Source: an uncultured Bdellovibrionales bacterium
GTDB lineage: Bacteria > Bdellovibrionota > Bdellovibrionia > Bdellovibrionales > UBA1609
Assembly: GCA_938002015.1 (NCBI GenBank)
Contig: CALLAU010000022.1
Location: forward strand, 22,870-86,869
DNA: 64,000 nucleotides
Direction: 5' to 3'
Shown: positions 46,875-56,423 of the stretch, piece after piece
Numbering within the stretch: the stretch's first letter is position 1
Layout of the letters: the number at the start of each line of letters is the position of its first letter
Translations under genes and position numbers: made by a program
The notes under the pieces: model-generated
What the model was told of the DNA's origin: nothing
Databases searched by the model: none
What the model saw: only the letters and a program-made list of their open reading frames with translations

Positions 46875-48614
46875 TTAAAACTTTAAACCAAGCTTTCCGT
46901 TAGAGTTTCTAACTATTTTGCATGGATATTGAGCTGCTGCTTTATCTTTTTTATAGACTTTTAATGTCACAGGCTCCTCTTCAGTCTTTGAAAAAAACTT
47001 ATTAAGCTTACTGTTCTTTAAACTTACTCCTGCTCCACCTGCAGATATGTCCTCAACTGCTACAGGAATATTAATACCTGCAAAGTAAAGATCTCCAATT
47101 AAATTAACTTTAACTCTCTTATATTTTCTTCTTATTCTGCCAGTACTACTTAATCTAGCAACAAAAGCTACCAGCACAGGAAGAAGTAGTAAGAAAGCTG
47201 CTAAGACCTTTTGAAGCAAAGAGGCTTGTGTGTTGTTCTTATAAGATCCAAATTTATCTTTATAAACTTCCCTTACTCTTCCACAGCCAGCTCCAGCTTC
47301 AGTTGAAGCAAGACTTCTTGAAGAGTAATTATAATCTGGAGTGTAGTCAGGCTGGAAAGTCGGGTTTGATTTATTTGCCTGAGAATTACCTACAGTATTT
47401 TCAAAAGCCGATCTACCAGCTGTAAGAGTTACTCCACTTGCGCCACTTGCAGCATCTACACTATCTAGTATTGTTTCTTTAATCTGAAAACCTGAAAACT
47501 GAGGGGCTTCTCTTACAATCATTGAAGCTAGGCCTGAAACAAAGGGCGTTGACATACTTGTTCCTGTAGAAAGACCAAACCCCCCACCTGGAATAGTGCT
47601 GTAAATACTCACTCCTGGAGCAAGAAGGTCCACCGTTTCAGATCCAAAGTTTGAAAAGCTAGCAAGCCCATCACCATCAGTTGAAGCTCCTACTGATACA
47701 ACGTTTGGCACATCATAGTTTGCAGGAAATGTTGGACTGTTGTCATTATTATTTGAACTGTTCCCGGCAGCTGCAACAAAAAGAGTTCCTTGATTATAAG
47801 AATATGTGATTGCCTCATGTAGAGAAACTGAATAATCACTTCCGCCCCAAGAATTATTTAAAACCTTTGCTCCTTGATCAACGGCATAATAAATTGCATT
47901 AACTGCAGCTGCAGTCGTTCCAATACCATTAGCATCTAAAAACTTTAATGGCATAACTTTTACTCTTTCATTTCCTGTCATAGTAAAAATATTTTCTGTT
48001 GAGCCAACAACAATTCCTGAAACGTGTGTGCCGTGTCCAGAATTATCTGTTAAATCATTGTCATTACTAATGAAGTTCCAACCATTAATATCATCAATAT
48101 AGCCGTTACCATCATCATCTACACCTACTACACCATTAAGCTCAGCTGTATTCTCCCAAAGCCTTCCCGTTCCAGAGAATACAGGATGAGTAATATCAAG
48201 CCCTGAATCTAGAACAGCAACAACTGGTGTTACAACACCTGGTCCGTTTGGAGTTGCTAAAGCCCAACTTTCTGGAGCTCTTATTGGAGCAGCCGTCATT
48301 GCATATGGCAGATCTGAAGCCGTAACATAGTAATTTGGCTCAGCAAACAAAACATCTGGATCATCTTTTAAGCTTCTTAAAGTGTTAGCTACATCGTCAC
48401 GGTCAACATCTCTTACTTTAAAATGGTGGAGGTTCATACCTGACCATGATTTTCTAAGCTGCATATTATGCTCTAGCGCAGTTTTACCTAAAGCCCCCAC
48501 CCCAGAGTTAGAGTTTTTATAACGTATAATATACTCACCAGGAACCACATCTAAAGAATAGGCCTGAGGTAAGAAAGTAAACAAAGCTGCCAGAGGTATC
48601 AAAATTAATTTCAT
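46875..48614 (-). CDS. Subtilisin-like protease with transmembrane helix and C-terminal PilZ domain
   Basis: Domains in order: signal peptide 1-20; I9-like propeptide ~24-97 (ending AEPNYYV); S8 catalytic domain ~110-405 with Asp136 (LDSG), His194 (GHGTH), oxyanion Asn285 and Ser353 (GTSMSTP); a Ser/Asn linker; one membrane helix ~467-487; a basic stop-transfer; then a PilZ-type domain, ~492-579. The c-di-GMP signature RxxxR is Arg496-Arg500 (RKYKR) and D-x-S-x-x-G is Asp522-Gly527 (DISAGG). Topology puts the protease in the periplasm and PilZ in the cytoplasm. No other gene overlaps. Coupling of c-di-GMP to proteolysis is inference. Confidence 0.88.
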   Translation of the reverse strand: MKLILIPLAALFTFLPQAYSLDVVPGEYIIRYKNSNSGVGALGKTALEHNMQLRKSWSGMNLHHFKVRDVDRDDVANTLRSLKDDPDVLFAEPNYYVTASDLPYAMTAAPIRAPESWALATPNGPGVVTPVVAVLDSGLDITHPVFSGTGRLWENTAELNGVVGVDDDGNGYIDDINGWNFISNDNDLTDNSGHGTHVSGIVVGSTENIFTMTGNERVKVMPLKFLDANGIGTTAAAVNAIYYAVDQGAKVLNNSWGGSDYSVSLHEAITYSYNQGTLFVAAAGNSSNNNDNSPTFPANYDVPNVVSVGASTDGDGLASFSNFGSETVDLLAPGVSIYSTIPGGGFGLSTGTSMSTPFVSGLASMIVREAPQFSGFQIKETILDSVDAASGASGVTLTAGRSAFENTVGNSQANKSNPTFQPDYTPDYNYSSRSLASTEAGAGCGRVREVYKDKFGSYKNNTQASLLQKVLAAFLLLLPVLVAFVARLSSTGRIRRKYKRVKVNLIGDLYFAGINIPVAVEDISAGGAGVSLKNSKLNKFFSKTEEEPVTLKVYKKDKAAAQYPCKIVRNSNGKLGLKF

Positions 48615-48733
48615 ACCTATAATTCGGTACGAAAGTCCTAAGCACTTAGCAGTATTTACAGACTAAAATCATATCTAGTTTTTTTTATAACTAAATTCTC
48701 AAACTGGATCGAAAAAAGCCAAATGTATAAAAA

Positions 48734-48763
48734 AAAGCCCAAATTGTTGCAGATTTGGGCTTT
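48734..48763 (-). terminator. Intrinsic terminator of ppiD
   Basis: A perfect 11-bp stem, AAAGCCCAAAT with its complement, has an 8-base loop. On the minus strand it is followed by a run of eight or more T residues. It lies 55-85 bp after the ppiD stop. Confidence 0.9.
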
Positions 48764-48818
48764 GATATTATTTTAAAATGTCTCAACCTTAGAATTAAGA
48801 TTTGTTACAAAAAGAGAC

Positions 48819-50291
48819 TTATGACTCAAATAAGCTTGGATTTACCTTAACATTTAAATCTTCTCTATGTTTTTTAAAAAGGTCTTGTATGAGGTTTTGA
48901 CCTCTATTTGATTGTCTTAAGTTTGGCTGTTTTTTATCATCAGCAGAATCAACTGTATTGACCTTAAGCCTTCTTACTAAATACTCATTACCTTGGTGAC
49001 TAAGAACTTCAGGATATATATCACCATCTTCTTTTAAAGAAAAAAGAGCTTCTTCAATCTCTTTTGAATCACCAATTCCTGGTAGAGACTTATCACTTAA
49101 AGAAAACTTACCTGGATTCTTCCAGTTTAAATCATTCTTCTTAGTTAAAGTTTTTAAAGCTTCAAAGTTTTTAGTGGCTACAAGCTCTGTTAACTCTTTA
49201 GATACTTTTTTTGCTTTCTCTGACTTGAGATAAATTTTAGCTACTTTATCTTTTACTGTATTAAAATCAGCATCACTTGCTTCCCTTTTCTCTCCAATGA
49301 GTAATATAGCGTAACCTTCTTTAGTTTTTATAGGATCTGATACCTCATCTTTTTTCATAGAAAAAGCAGCTTTCTCTATCTCTAGAGCAAAATCACCTTT
49401 TTTAATAAAGCCTAAATCTCCACCCTTAGTTTTTGTAACAGGATCAATGGAGTTCTCTTTTGCTAGCTGAGCAAAGTTATCTTTTGTAAGCTTAGCTCGC
49501 AGCTCATCTGCTTTTTCTTTTGACTCAGAATCTAAAAGTATTTGGCTCACCCTTACGGACTCTTTTTCTTTAAAATCAGACTTAACTCTTGGGTAAAAGT
49601 CTTCAACTTGCTTTAACCCCTCTTCAGTAGCTAAAACTGCACTTACTTCATCATTTGTCACATCAACAATAGATTTTAAAGAACTTGGACTAAGCTCAAT
49701 ATACTCAAACTCTAAAGACATACTATCAGCAGATTCTTTAAGGTCTGCTTCTTGTGGAGCATTCATAAGGCCTTGAGAAAAATATTCGTTTAACCTTTGA
49801 GCTGTCATTTGTTTCATAAGCTTTGCCTCAAACTGAGCAGCACTTTTGCCAACATAACTTAAATAGTTATCATAACGATCCCTACTAAATTCACCATCTT
49901 CTTGAAAAGCAGGAACTTCTTTAAGCATATAACCAACTTCATCATTTGCTACAACAAAACCTTCTTTTTCAGCATAGTCAGAAAGTACTTCTGTTCTTAC
50001 CAAACCCTCTATTGCAGACTGCTTAACTCTTTTTCTCATAAAGTCTGGAATATCTCCGTTAAACATTTTTGAATACTGAGACTCAAGCTGCTTAACCTGA
50101 TCTAAGTAATCTCTTCTTGATATTGAAGAAGATCCTATGACTGCTGCATCACTTGCAGATTGAACTCCACCTCCACCTAAACCAGGAATCATAAGGACAA
50201 AAGAACCTATGATCATTCCAAAAATAATCACATACATTACGTAGTTAATGAAATTCTTTGATTTAGTTGGTTTTCTCATTTTCTCAATCAT
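48819..50291 (-). CDS. ppiD: PpiD-like membrane-anchored peptidyl-prolyl isomerase chaperone
   Basis: One membrane helix (about residues 17-38 of the ATG-initiated protein) follows a basic N-terminus. SurA-like N-terminal helices carry 'RKRVKQSAIEGLVRTEVLSDYAEKEG'. A parvulin-like PPIase domain (about 245-340) has 'VRVSQILLDS', 'FAQLAKENSID' and 'GGDLGFIKKGDF'. It helps fold outer-membrane and periplasmic proteins leaving Sec. The ATG at 50291 with GGAG upstream is preferred to a TTG 10 codons earlier (50321). It is divergent from mreC. Confidence 0.88.
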   Translation of the reverse strand: MIEKMRKPTKSKNFINYVMYVIIFGMIIGSFVLMIPGLGGGGVQSASDAAVIGSSSISRRDYLDQVKQLESQYSKMFNGDIPDFMRKRVKQSAIEGLVRTEVLSDYAEKEGFVVANDEVGYMLKEVPAFQEDGEFSRDRYDNYLSYVGKSAAQFEAKLMKQMTAQRLNEYFSQGLMNAPQEADLKESADSMSLEFEYIELSPSSLKSIVDVTNDEVSAVLATEEGLKQVEDFYPRVKSDFKEKESVRVSQILLDSESKEKADELRAKLTKDNFAQLAKENSIDPVTKTKGGDLGFIKKGDFALEIEKAAFSMKKDEVSDPIKTKEGYAILLIGEKREASDADFNTVKDKVAKIYLKSEKAKKVSKELTELVATKNFEALKTLTKKNDLNWKNPGKFSLSDKSLPGIGDSKEIEEALFSLKEDGDIYPEVLSHQGNEYLVRRLKVNTVDSADDKKQPNLRQSNRGQNLIQDLFKKHREDLNVKVNPSLFES

Positions 50292-50494
50292 TCTAGTGTA
50301 TCTCCATTTAGAAAGTTTCAAATAATGTCATGTTTTATGACTAACATCAAATCACTCTGCTTAAAGAGAAATGATCGTTTTTAAGTCATTACTTTAAACC
50401 CTTTTAACAAGCTTTAATGTTTCAAGCTTAAAAGTAAATAAGTTGCTTAATTAGAACTGATTACATAAACTTTAGTAGAGGTATTTAATTTAAA

Positions 50495-51319
50495 ATGTTT
50501 TTTCAATTTGATCTTAAGAAAGTGTTCATTGGTTTAGCAGTTCTCTCACTGCCCTTTGTTCTTACTAACCTTGAAGGCTCTTTAAAAGCCTTAGGCGCTC
50601 CTTTTGTTGGCACTTCTTATGCTTTTCAGGCAAGCTTAAACTGGATAAGTGGCGGAGTGCAGTCCACTACATCTGAATACCTTAACCTTATTTCTGTAAA
50701 AAACACGAATAGAAGCCTCTTAAAAGAAGTCTCTCGCCTAAGAATGGAAAAAGTTGCTTATGAAGAGATCAAATTAGAGAATGAGCGCTTTAGAAGAATG
50801 CTTGATTTTAAAGAAAAATCAGCAATTTCTCTTCTGCCAAGCCTTGTTATCTCTAAAGACTCAGTATCTGAAAGCCTTTCTTTAACGATTAATAAAGGCG
50901 AGTCTCAATCGGTAAAACGAAACATGGGAGTACTTGGCTTAGAGGGAGTGACTGGATTTATAAATGAAGTCTCTAATAGCTACTCTAGAGTTCTTCTTGT
51001 TACAGATAGGTTTGCAGCTATTGAGGGCTTGGTACAAAGATCACGAGCAAAAGGAATTATTGAAGGCAACGGAAGTGGTTTACTTGAAATGCGTCACTTA
51101 AACCAAAACACCGACATTCAAATTGGCGACCTTATCGTAACTTCTGGCCAATCAAATATGTTTCCTAAAGGCCTCCCTATTGGAATAGTTGAAAACATAT
51201 CTAAAGGAAGTACAGGAATAATTAAGACAGCCTACATTAGACCAAGAAGTGAGCTTAAAGACAGTGAAGAGCTCTTTGTTGTCATCAAAGCTAATAATGA
51301 GAATTTAGAAGATGAGTAG
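50495..51319 (+). CDS. mreC: Cell shape protein MreC
   Basis: A short N-terminal anchor (about 10-28), a coiled coil (about 65-105) and a beta-rich periplasmic domain fit MreC. The 'DRFAAIEGLVQRSRAKGIIEGNGSGLLEM' block with 'GDLIVTSGQSNMFPKGLPIG' is characteristic. It scaffolds the elongasome between MreB/MreD and PBP2/RodA. It is the first gene of a mreC-mreD-mrdA-rodA operon. mreB is not next to it. It overlaps mreD by 8 bp. Confidence 0.93.
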   Translation: MFFQFDLKKVFIGLAVLSLPFVLTNLEGSLKALGAPFVGTSYAFQASLNWISGGVQSTTSEYLNLISVKNTNRSLLKEVSRLRMEKVAYEEIKLENERFRRMLDFKEKSAISLLPSLVISKDSVSESLSLTINKGESQSVKRNMGVLGLEGVTGFINEVSNSYSRVLLVTDRFAAIEGLVQRSRAKGIIEGNGSGLLEMRHLNQNTDIQIGDLIVTSGQSNMFPKGLPIGIVENISKGSTGIIKTAYIRPRSELKDSEELFVVIKANNENLEDE

Positions 51320-51845
51320 TGACTATATTAAGTCTATTTCAAACTTTATTCTGCATTTGTTTTTTTTATTAAGCCTTTGCTCTCTTGAAACAACAATCTT
51401 TTCATCAATTGGCTTTATACCTCACACTGATCTTTGGCTCGTCCCTATAGTTTATTTTTCACTTCATAGAGAGTTCAATTCAAGTATGCTTTTTTGTTTT
51501 TTTTCCTGTCTTATAGTAGGTGCTTTTACAGCAACTCCTTACAGCTCAATTCTTTTAGGCTGTCTTCTTACAAGTTGCCTTATTTATTTTATAAAGAACC
51601 GCTCCTATGTTGAGGGACTCCCCTATTTTATGTTTATGGCTTTAGGCGCAGTGCTCTTCTTCTACATCAGTTTACTAGCTTCTAGCTGGCTTCTTTTTGA
51701 AGACCCCATTGCTTCACCTAAAGTAGTAAAATGGGTTTTATCAGCTCTTATCACCCCGCTTTTTGCAGCTCCTTTAAGATTTATTTTCTGGGTCTTAGAC
51801 ACTTTAACTAATACCAAACAGCCCTTTGGCTTTGAGGTGAATTAG
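51312..51845 (+). CDS. mreD: Cell shape protein MreD
   Basis: The protein has 177 residues with five or six hydrophobic segments and little else. The position between mreC and mrdA (8-bp overlap before, 2-bp gap after) and the size match MreD. It is an inner-membrane part of the elongasome. Sequence similarity is typically weak in this family, so the call rests on synteny and topology. Confidence 0.8.
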   Translation: MSSDYIKSISNFILHLFFLLSLCSLETTIFSSIGFIPHTDLWLVPIVYFSLHREFNSSMLFCFFSCLIVGAFTATPYSSILLGCLLTSCLIYFIKNRSYVEGLPYFMFMALGAVLFFYISLLASSWLLFEDPIASPKVVKWVLSALITPLFAAPLRFIFWVLDTLTNTKQPFGFEVN

Positions 51846-51847
51846 TA

Positions 51848-53821
51848 ATGAACTTTGGATCCAGTGAGGCTACAAAAGAACTTAATCAAAACAGAGCAAG
51901 GTATGCTTTTAGTTTTCTTATTTTCTTTTTTCTTATTATTTTTTTAAGACTTTGGTACCTTCAAATATTGCAAGGAAAAAAGTTTAGAACTTTCTCGCAA
52001 AAAAACTCAATTAAAGAAAGAACCATATATGCACCAAGGGGCCCTATACTAGATCGAAACGGTAAAGTCCTAGTTGGGAATATTCCTGGGTATAGGCTTG
52101 CTCTTGAACCAAGTACTTTTAGAAGAAAAAATAAAGAGCGCTATAAAGAAGTTATTGATTATATTTCAACTATATTAGATGAAGACCCTGAAGGTGTTTC
52201 AGCAAGAACAAAAAGAAATTTTTCTAAAACAGGTGCCTTTAACCCCGGTCTTGTTAAAAACCAAATCTCAAATAAACAAGCTCTTACTCTCAAACAATCA
52301 AGAATCGATTTTCCTGAGATCATTGTAGAAGAAGTGATTTTTAGAGATTACCCTTTAAGCGAATCCGCTGCTCAGATTTTTGGCTACGTCTCTCATGCCA
52401 CAAAAAATCAAATGAAAAACAACAGGTCCTTTCTTGTTCCAGGAGATCAAGTTGGCCAAGCCGGTATAGAAAATAAACTTGATAGAATGATTAGAGGAAA
52501 AGATGGCATTTCATACGTACAGGTTGATGCTAGAGGAAGAGTACAAAAAGCTGAAAACTCTTTAATCTCATACATGGGCCTTTCAAAGGTTGATCCAAAA
52601 ATTGGAAACACCGTTGTTTTAACTCTAGATAAAGATATTCAAACTGCAGCTTATGAGGCTTTTAAAAGAGATGATAAATATGGCTTAAGAAAAGGCGGGC
52701 TGGTTGCGCTAAATATGCAAGGAGAAGTTCTTGCTTGGACCTCCATGCCTTCATTTGATCCTACTTTATTTCAAACTGGTATTTCATCAGAAATGTGGAA
52801 ATCTTTAAATACTCATAGTTTTAAACCTTTAACTGATAAAGTAGCTCAAGGAACCTATATGCCTGGTTCTGTTTTTAAGCCACTTGTTGGATTAGCTTCA
52901 CTTCACCATGGAGAAATAACAAAAGACACACGTGTTGAAGCCCCTGGCTATATTTTCTTTGGAGGCCGAAGATGGCATGATCATAGAGCCAGTGGTCACG
53001 GTTTTGTTAATGTAGAAGAAGCTTTAGAAGTCTCTTCAAATGTTTTCTTTTATAAACTTGGTATGCAGCTTGGTGTTGATAAACTTACTGATGTTATTTC
53101 AAGACTAGGTCTAGGAAATAAAACTGGGATTAAATACGTTGAAGAGTCAAAAGGCCTTCTTCCAAATACAAAGTGGAAGAAAGAAAATGTAAAAAAAGAA
53201 CCTAGGTGGCAAAGAGGTGAAGATTTAAACTACGCTATAGGACAAGGTTATACGAACATATCCGTCCTACAGCTTGCTAAATCCTATCTTAGCATTGCTT
53301 CAAAAGGCAAAGTCTACTCGCCTTATTTAATTAAAGAAGTTCTCTCTCCAAAAGGGAAAACAATACTAGAATCAAAGCCAAACCTTGAAGAAGACCTCAC
53401 CACAGAAGAATCTCTAAGTATAGATCCTAAACATTTTGATACCATTATTAGAGGTCTTATAAGAGTTGCTCATGGTAAGAAAGGTACTGCAAGGTATAGA
53501 TCCTCTAAAAGGTTTTTAATGGCAGGTAAAACAGGAACTGCACAAGTTAAAAGATTTTCTGCAAATGATATTTATAAGAAATGTGAAGAACTACCCATTA
53601 AAGATCGTCACCATGGTTTATTTGTCGGCTTTGCACCAGCTGAAAAACCTGAAATTGTTGTTGCCGCTCTTGCACTTCACGCTTGTCACGGCTCAAGTGG
53701 AGCAGCCCCCATGGTAACAGATGTTTTAAGAGCTTATATGAAAAAACATCATCCAGAGCTTTTTTTAAAAGATAAGAAAGTTGCTAAAAACTCCACTAAG
53801 TATAAAAAGGAGACTTTTTAA
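51848..53821 (+). CDS. mrdA: Penicillin-binding protein 2 (PBP2)
   Basis: This is the elongation-specific transpeptidase, 657 residues. An N-terminal anchor (about 19-40) leads to a dimerisation domain and the transpeptidase domain. Catalytic motifs are SVFK (GSVFKP, about residue 341), SSN (EVSSNVFFYK) and KTGTAQ. 'APRGPILDRNGKVL' is the PBP2/class B hallmark. It cross-links peptidoglycan with RodA, whose gene follows 5 bp on. Confidence 0.96.
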   Translation: MNFGSSEATKELNQNRARYAFSFLIFFFLIIFLRLWYLQILQGKKFRTFSQKNSIKERTIYAPRGPILDRNGKVLVGNIPGYRLALEPSTFRRKNKERYKEVIDYISTILDEDPEGVSARTKRNFSKTGAFNPGLVKNQISNKQALTLKQSRIDFPEIIVEEVIFRDYPLSESAAQIFGYVSHATKNQMKNNRSFLVPGDQVGQAGIENKLDRMIRGKDGISYVQVDARGRVQKAENSLISYMGLSKVDPKIGNTVVLTLDKDIQTAAYEAFKRDDKYGLRKGGLVALNMQGEVLAWTSMPSFDPTLFQTGISSEMWKSLNTHSFKPLTDKVAQGTYMPGSVFKPLVGLASLHHGEITKDTRVEAPGYIFFGGRRWHDHRASGHGFVNVEEALEVSSNVFFYKLGMQLGVDKLTDVISRLGLGNKTGIKYVEESKGLLPNTKWKKENVKKEPRWQRGEDLNYAIGQGYTNISVLQLAKSYLSIASKGKVYSPYLIKEVLSPKGKTILESKPNLEEDLTTEESLSIDPKHFDTIIRGLIRVAHGKKGTARYRSSKRFLMAGKTGTAQVKRFSANDIYKKCEELPIKDRHHGLFVGFAPAEKPEIVVAALALHACHGSSGAAPMVTDVLRAYMKKHHPELFLKDKKVAKNSTKYKKETF

Positions 53822-53826
53822 AAATT

Positions 53827-54927
53827 ATGGAATGGAAAGAGGCTAAAAAATTTGATTTTAACTTAGGTTTTGTCATCATGGCATTAACTATAATCGGGCT
53901 TCTAAACCTTTACAGTGCAACTCATGCTCAAAGTACAACAGGCTTAAGCAAAATGTTTCTATCACAAGCAACATGGATGGGCATTGGCTGGCTGATATTT
54001 ATAAGTGTGAGCCTTATAAATTATAGTTTTATAAAACATTTTGTCTGGTTTATTTATGTCACTAACCTCATCCTCTTAGGAAGCGTAAAATACTTTGGTA
54101 AAAGCTTTTTAGGTGCTCAAAGGTGGCTAGACTTTGGTTTTTTTAGATTTCAGCCGTCTGAAACTATGAAGATATCTTTAGTTCTTGTGCTTTCTTTAAT
54201 TTTTGCTCGCCACTTAAAGAAACAAGCTCTTGATTTACAAGATCTCATTCTTCCAGCCATTGTTACAATCATTCCTTTTGCTCTTACCGTAACTCAGCCT
54301 GATCTAGGAACAGCACTTATAATGATCATCATTCTAGGTTCGATGGTTCTTTATATTGGGCTTAGACTTAAACTCATCCTTATAGCCCTTGCTTTAATGT
54401 GCCTTGCAGCACCTCTTACTTGGTCTTTTGGAATGAAAGATTATCAAAAACAAAGAGTCCTAAATTTCTTAAACCCAGGTAAAGATTTAAGGGGTGGAGG
54501 GTATAACTCAAGACAGTCTAAGATTGCAGTTGGAAGTGGCAACCTTTTTGGAAGGGGCTATATGCAAGGAACTCAATCACAACTTGAGTTTTTACCAGAA
54601 AGACATACTGATTTTATTTTCTCAGTCTTAAGTGAAGAGCATGGATTTATAGGCTCAACTTTAACGATCATACTCTTTTTCTTACTTTTTATTTCAATCC
54701 TAAGGGTAGCACAGAGTACTGAAGACCCCTACGGCTCCTTAGTTTGCGTAGGTGTTGGGACTATTCTTTTTTGGCATTTCTTTATAAATGTTGGAATGGT
54801 TATTGGCATACTTCCCGTTGTAGGAGTCCCCTTACCACTTCTTAGCTATGGTGGATCTTCAATGGTTACTACGATGGGGTCTTTAGGACTTGTATCAAGT
54901 GTGTCGTTAAAAAGGTTTTTCTTTTAA
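53827..54927 (+). CDS. rodA: RodA, SEDS peptidoglycan glycosyltransferase
   Basis: This SEDS-family protein of 366 residues has ten hydrophobic segments. Characteristic blocks are 'GAQRWLDFGFFRFQPSE', 'TQPDLGTAL', 'FLPERHTDFIFSVLSEEHGF' and 'GVPLPLLSYGGSSM'. It polymerises glycan strands with PBP2. It closes the mreC-mreD-mrdA-rodA operon. The stop is followed by 44 bp and a convergent gene. Confidence 0.96.
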   Translation: MEWKEAKKFDFNLGFVIMALTIIGLLNLYSATHAQSTTGLSKMFLSQATWMGIGWLIFISVSLINYSFIKHFVWFIYVTNLILLGSVKYFGKSFLGAQRWLDFGFFRFQPSETMKISLVLVLSLIFARHLKKQALDLQDLILPAIVTIIPFALTVTQPDLGTALIMIIILGSMVLYIGLRLKLILIALALMCLAAPLTWSFGMKDYQKQRVLNFLNPGKDLRGGGYNSRQSKIAVGSGNLFGRGYMQGTQSQLEFLPERHTDFIFSVLSEEHGFIGSTLTIILFFLLFISILRVAQSTEDPYGSLVCVGVGTILFWHFFINVGMVIGILPVVGVPLPLLSYGGSSMVTTMGSLGLVSSVSLKRFFF

Positions 54928-54971
54928 GGCTTTAAAAATAGAGATGAAATGCATCCCCATACTAAAGCTAC

Positions 54972-55862
54972 TTAAAGGTCTTCTTTCCAGATCATAGGCT
55001 CAGTGTATAGACTCTCCTGATACCTTTTTCTATCATAGCTTGCTGAAAATCTCTTACCAGACACAAATATAATAAACCTATAAGGAGTATTAACTATTTG
55101 AAAGTGAAGACCTAGTCTGTTTTTACCAAAAATACGAGCATTCGCAATTTTTAAAAAGGGGTTATCTTCTGCCTTAAAATCCTCTACTGATAATAAGCTG
55201 TAATGACTTTCTCCTATAGTGACTTTGTCTTTGAAGTCGTATGAAGCAGTATAAGTTTTACCACTGTTTTTAACAATATGGCGCCAAAAAAATTCTTTCG
55301 GTAAAATAATAAAAGTAGTTGCTTTAGAAATCCTTAGTGGCTCTTTATTATCAAAAATAGATAGTAGTAAATCTCTAATTTCAGTATTTTCTTTAAGATA
55401 ATCAAAAAACCAAGTCTCTTTACTACCTTTAAATTCAAATTTGTCGATCTGATCTGTTGTCATCGCAATCAATTCCAAATCTTTATTTTTAATATCATTA
55501 AGATCTTTTTTTAAGAATTTATAGTTTCTTTTTTGAAGCTTAATATCACGTCCAGCTGGAGCTATATAGTTTTGAATAATAAATGAGAAAATAAAAAAAG
55601 CTATGGCAACTATAATTTTTTTCTCATCACCACTTACAACGTTTAAAATTAAAAATGACGAAAGCAGCGCTAAAGCTGTAACTAAAATTACTGCTGGAAC
55701 AAATACTACTAGTAAAGGAGCTAGACCCATTTGAGGATCAGGACCAGAGGCAGGAGGAAGAAGCTTGCTAGCAAAGCTAGTAAAAAAATAGTTCGTAAAA
55801 ACGACTCCGATAAAAGTAAACTGAGAGCCTAATAAAATAAAATTTAAAATCCACTTTGCCAT
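54972..55862 (-). CDS. Membrane protein of unknown function
   Basis: The ATG at 55862 with AGGAAG upstream is preferred over a TTG 11 codons earlier. The protein has 296 residues. Three hydrophobic segments (about 6-28, 47-75, 80-100) precede a ~190-residue soluble part with a 'FWRHIVKNSGKTYTASYDF' stretch. No family is recognised. It is monocistronic: the thioredoxin terminator lies upstream. Its layout resembles the protein at 34800-35591. Confidence 0.6.
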   Translation of the reverse strand: MAKWILNFILLGSQFTFIGVVFTNYFFTSFASKLLPPASGPDPQMGLAPLLVVFVPAVILVTALALLSSFLILNVVSGDEKKIIVAIAFFIFSFIIQNYIAPAGRDIKLQKRNYKFLKKDLNDIKNKDLELIAMTTDQIDKFEFKGSKETWFFDYLKENTEIRDLLLSIFDNKEPLRISKATTFIILPKEFFWRHIVKNSGKTYTASYDFKDKVTIGESHYSLLSVEDFKAEDNPFLKIANARIFGKNRLGLHFQIVNTPYRFIIFVSGKRFSASYDRKRYQESLYTEPMIWKEDL

Positions 55863-55945
55863 ACAGGTTATCTTCCTAATAAGTTTTAAGTCCAAATCTT
55901 AAAAAGAGGACATGGTGTTTATTTGATCAAATCAAATTATTCTCA

Positions 55946-55980
55946 CACAAAAAAACACGCTTTAAGCGTGTTTTTTTGTG
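55946..55980. terminator. Strong bidirectional terminator after trxA
   Basis: CACAAAAAAACACGC pairs perfectly with GCGTGTTTTTTTGTG over 15 bp with a 5-base loop. Runs of A and T inside the stem give a T tract on both strands. It lies just past the thioredoxin stop. Confidence 0.85.
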
Positions 55981-56002
55981 AGTGTTTTTTAAGAAATTAC
56001 TC

Positions 56003-56323
56003 TTATAGATGACTTTGGATTTTTGACACGATCTCTTCTTTTGGCAGATTACCCATTAAAGTTTCAACATCACTTCCATCTTTAAAAATAATCATTGTAG
56101 GAATACTTCTAATAGCAAAATTTTGAGCTATTTCTTTATTCTCATCAACATTTACCTTAACAACTTTAATTGACTCTCCCATCTCTGAGGCAATTTCTTC
56201 AAGTTTAGGACCTAAAGCTCTACATGGTCCACACCACTCAGCCCAAAAATCTACTAGAACTGGAGTACTTGCACTTTTAACCTCTGTATCAAACTGAGAA
56301 TCTGTTATATTCATTAAGCTCAT
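56003..56323 (-). CDS. trxA: Thioredoxin
   Basis: The 106-residue protein has the active site WCGPCR (Cys31 and Cys34) in the thioredoxin fold. FWAEWCGPCRALGPKLEEIA, the VKVNVDENKEIA block and the cis-proline in 'SIPTMIIFKDG' are standard. It reduces disulphides in the cytoplasm and needs thioredoxin reductase, not in the window. AGGAGG precedes the ATG. It is monocistronic, ends at a strong hairpin and is divergent from the receiver-J protein. Confidence 0.96.
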   Translation of the reverse strand: MSLMNITDSQFDTEVKSASTPVLVDFWAEWCGPCRALGPKLEEIASEMGESIKVVKVNVDENKEIAQNFAIRSIPTMIIFKDGSDVETLMGNLPKEEIVSKIQSHL

Positions 56324-56423
56324 GAAAACCTCCTAGATTGGTTCATTTCTGAAATATACTGATACACTTTAAAGGTTTGGCCCTAAAATCTCAAGCAGAA
56401 TCCTTGAATTCCGATCAGTATAT

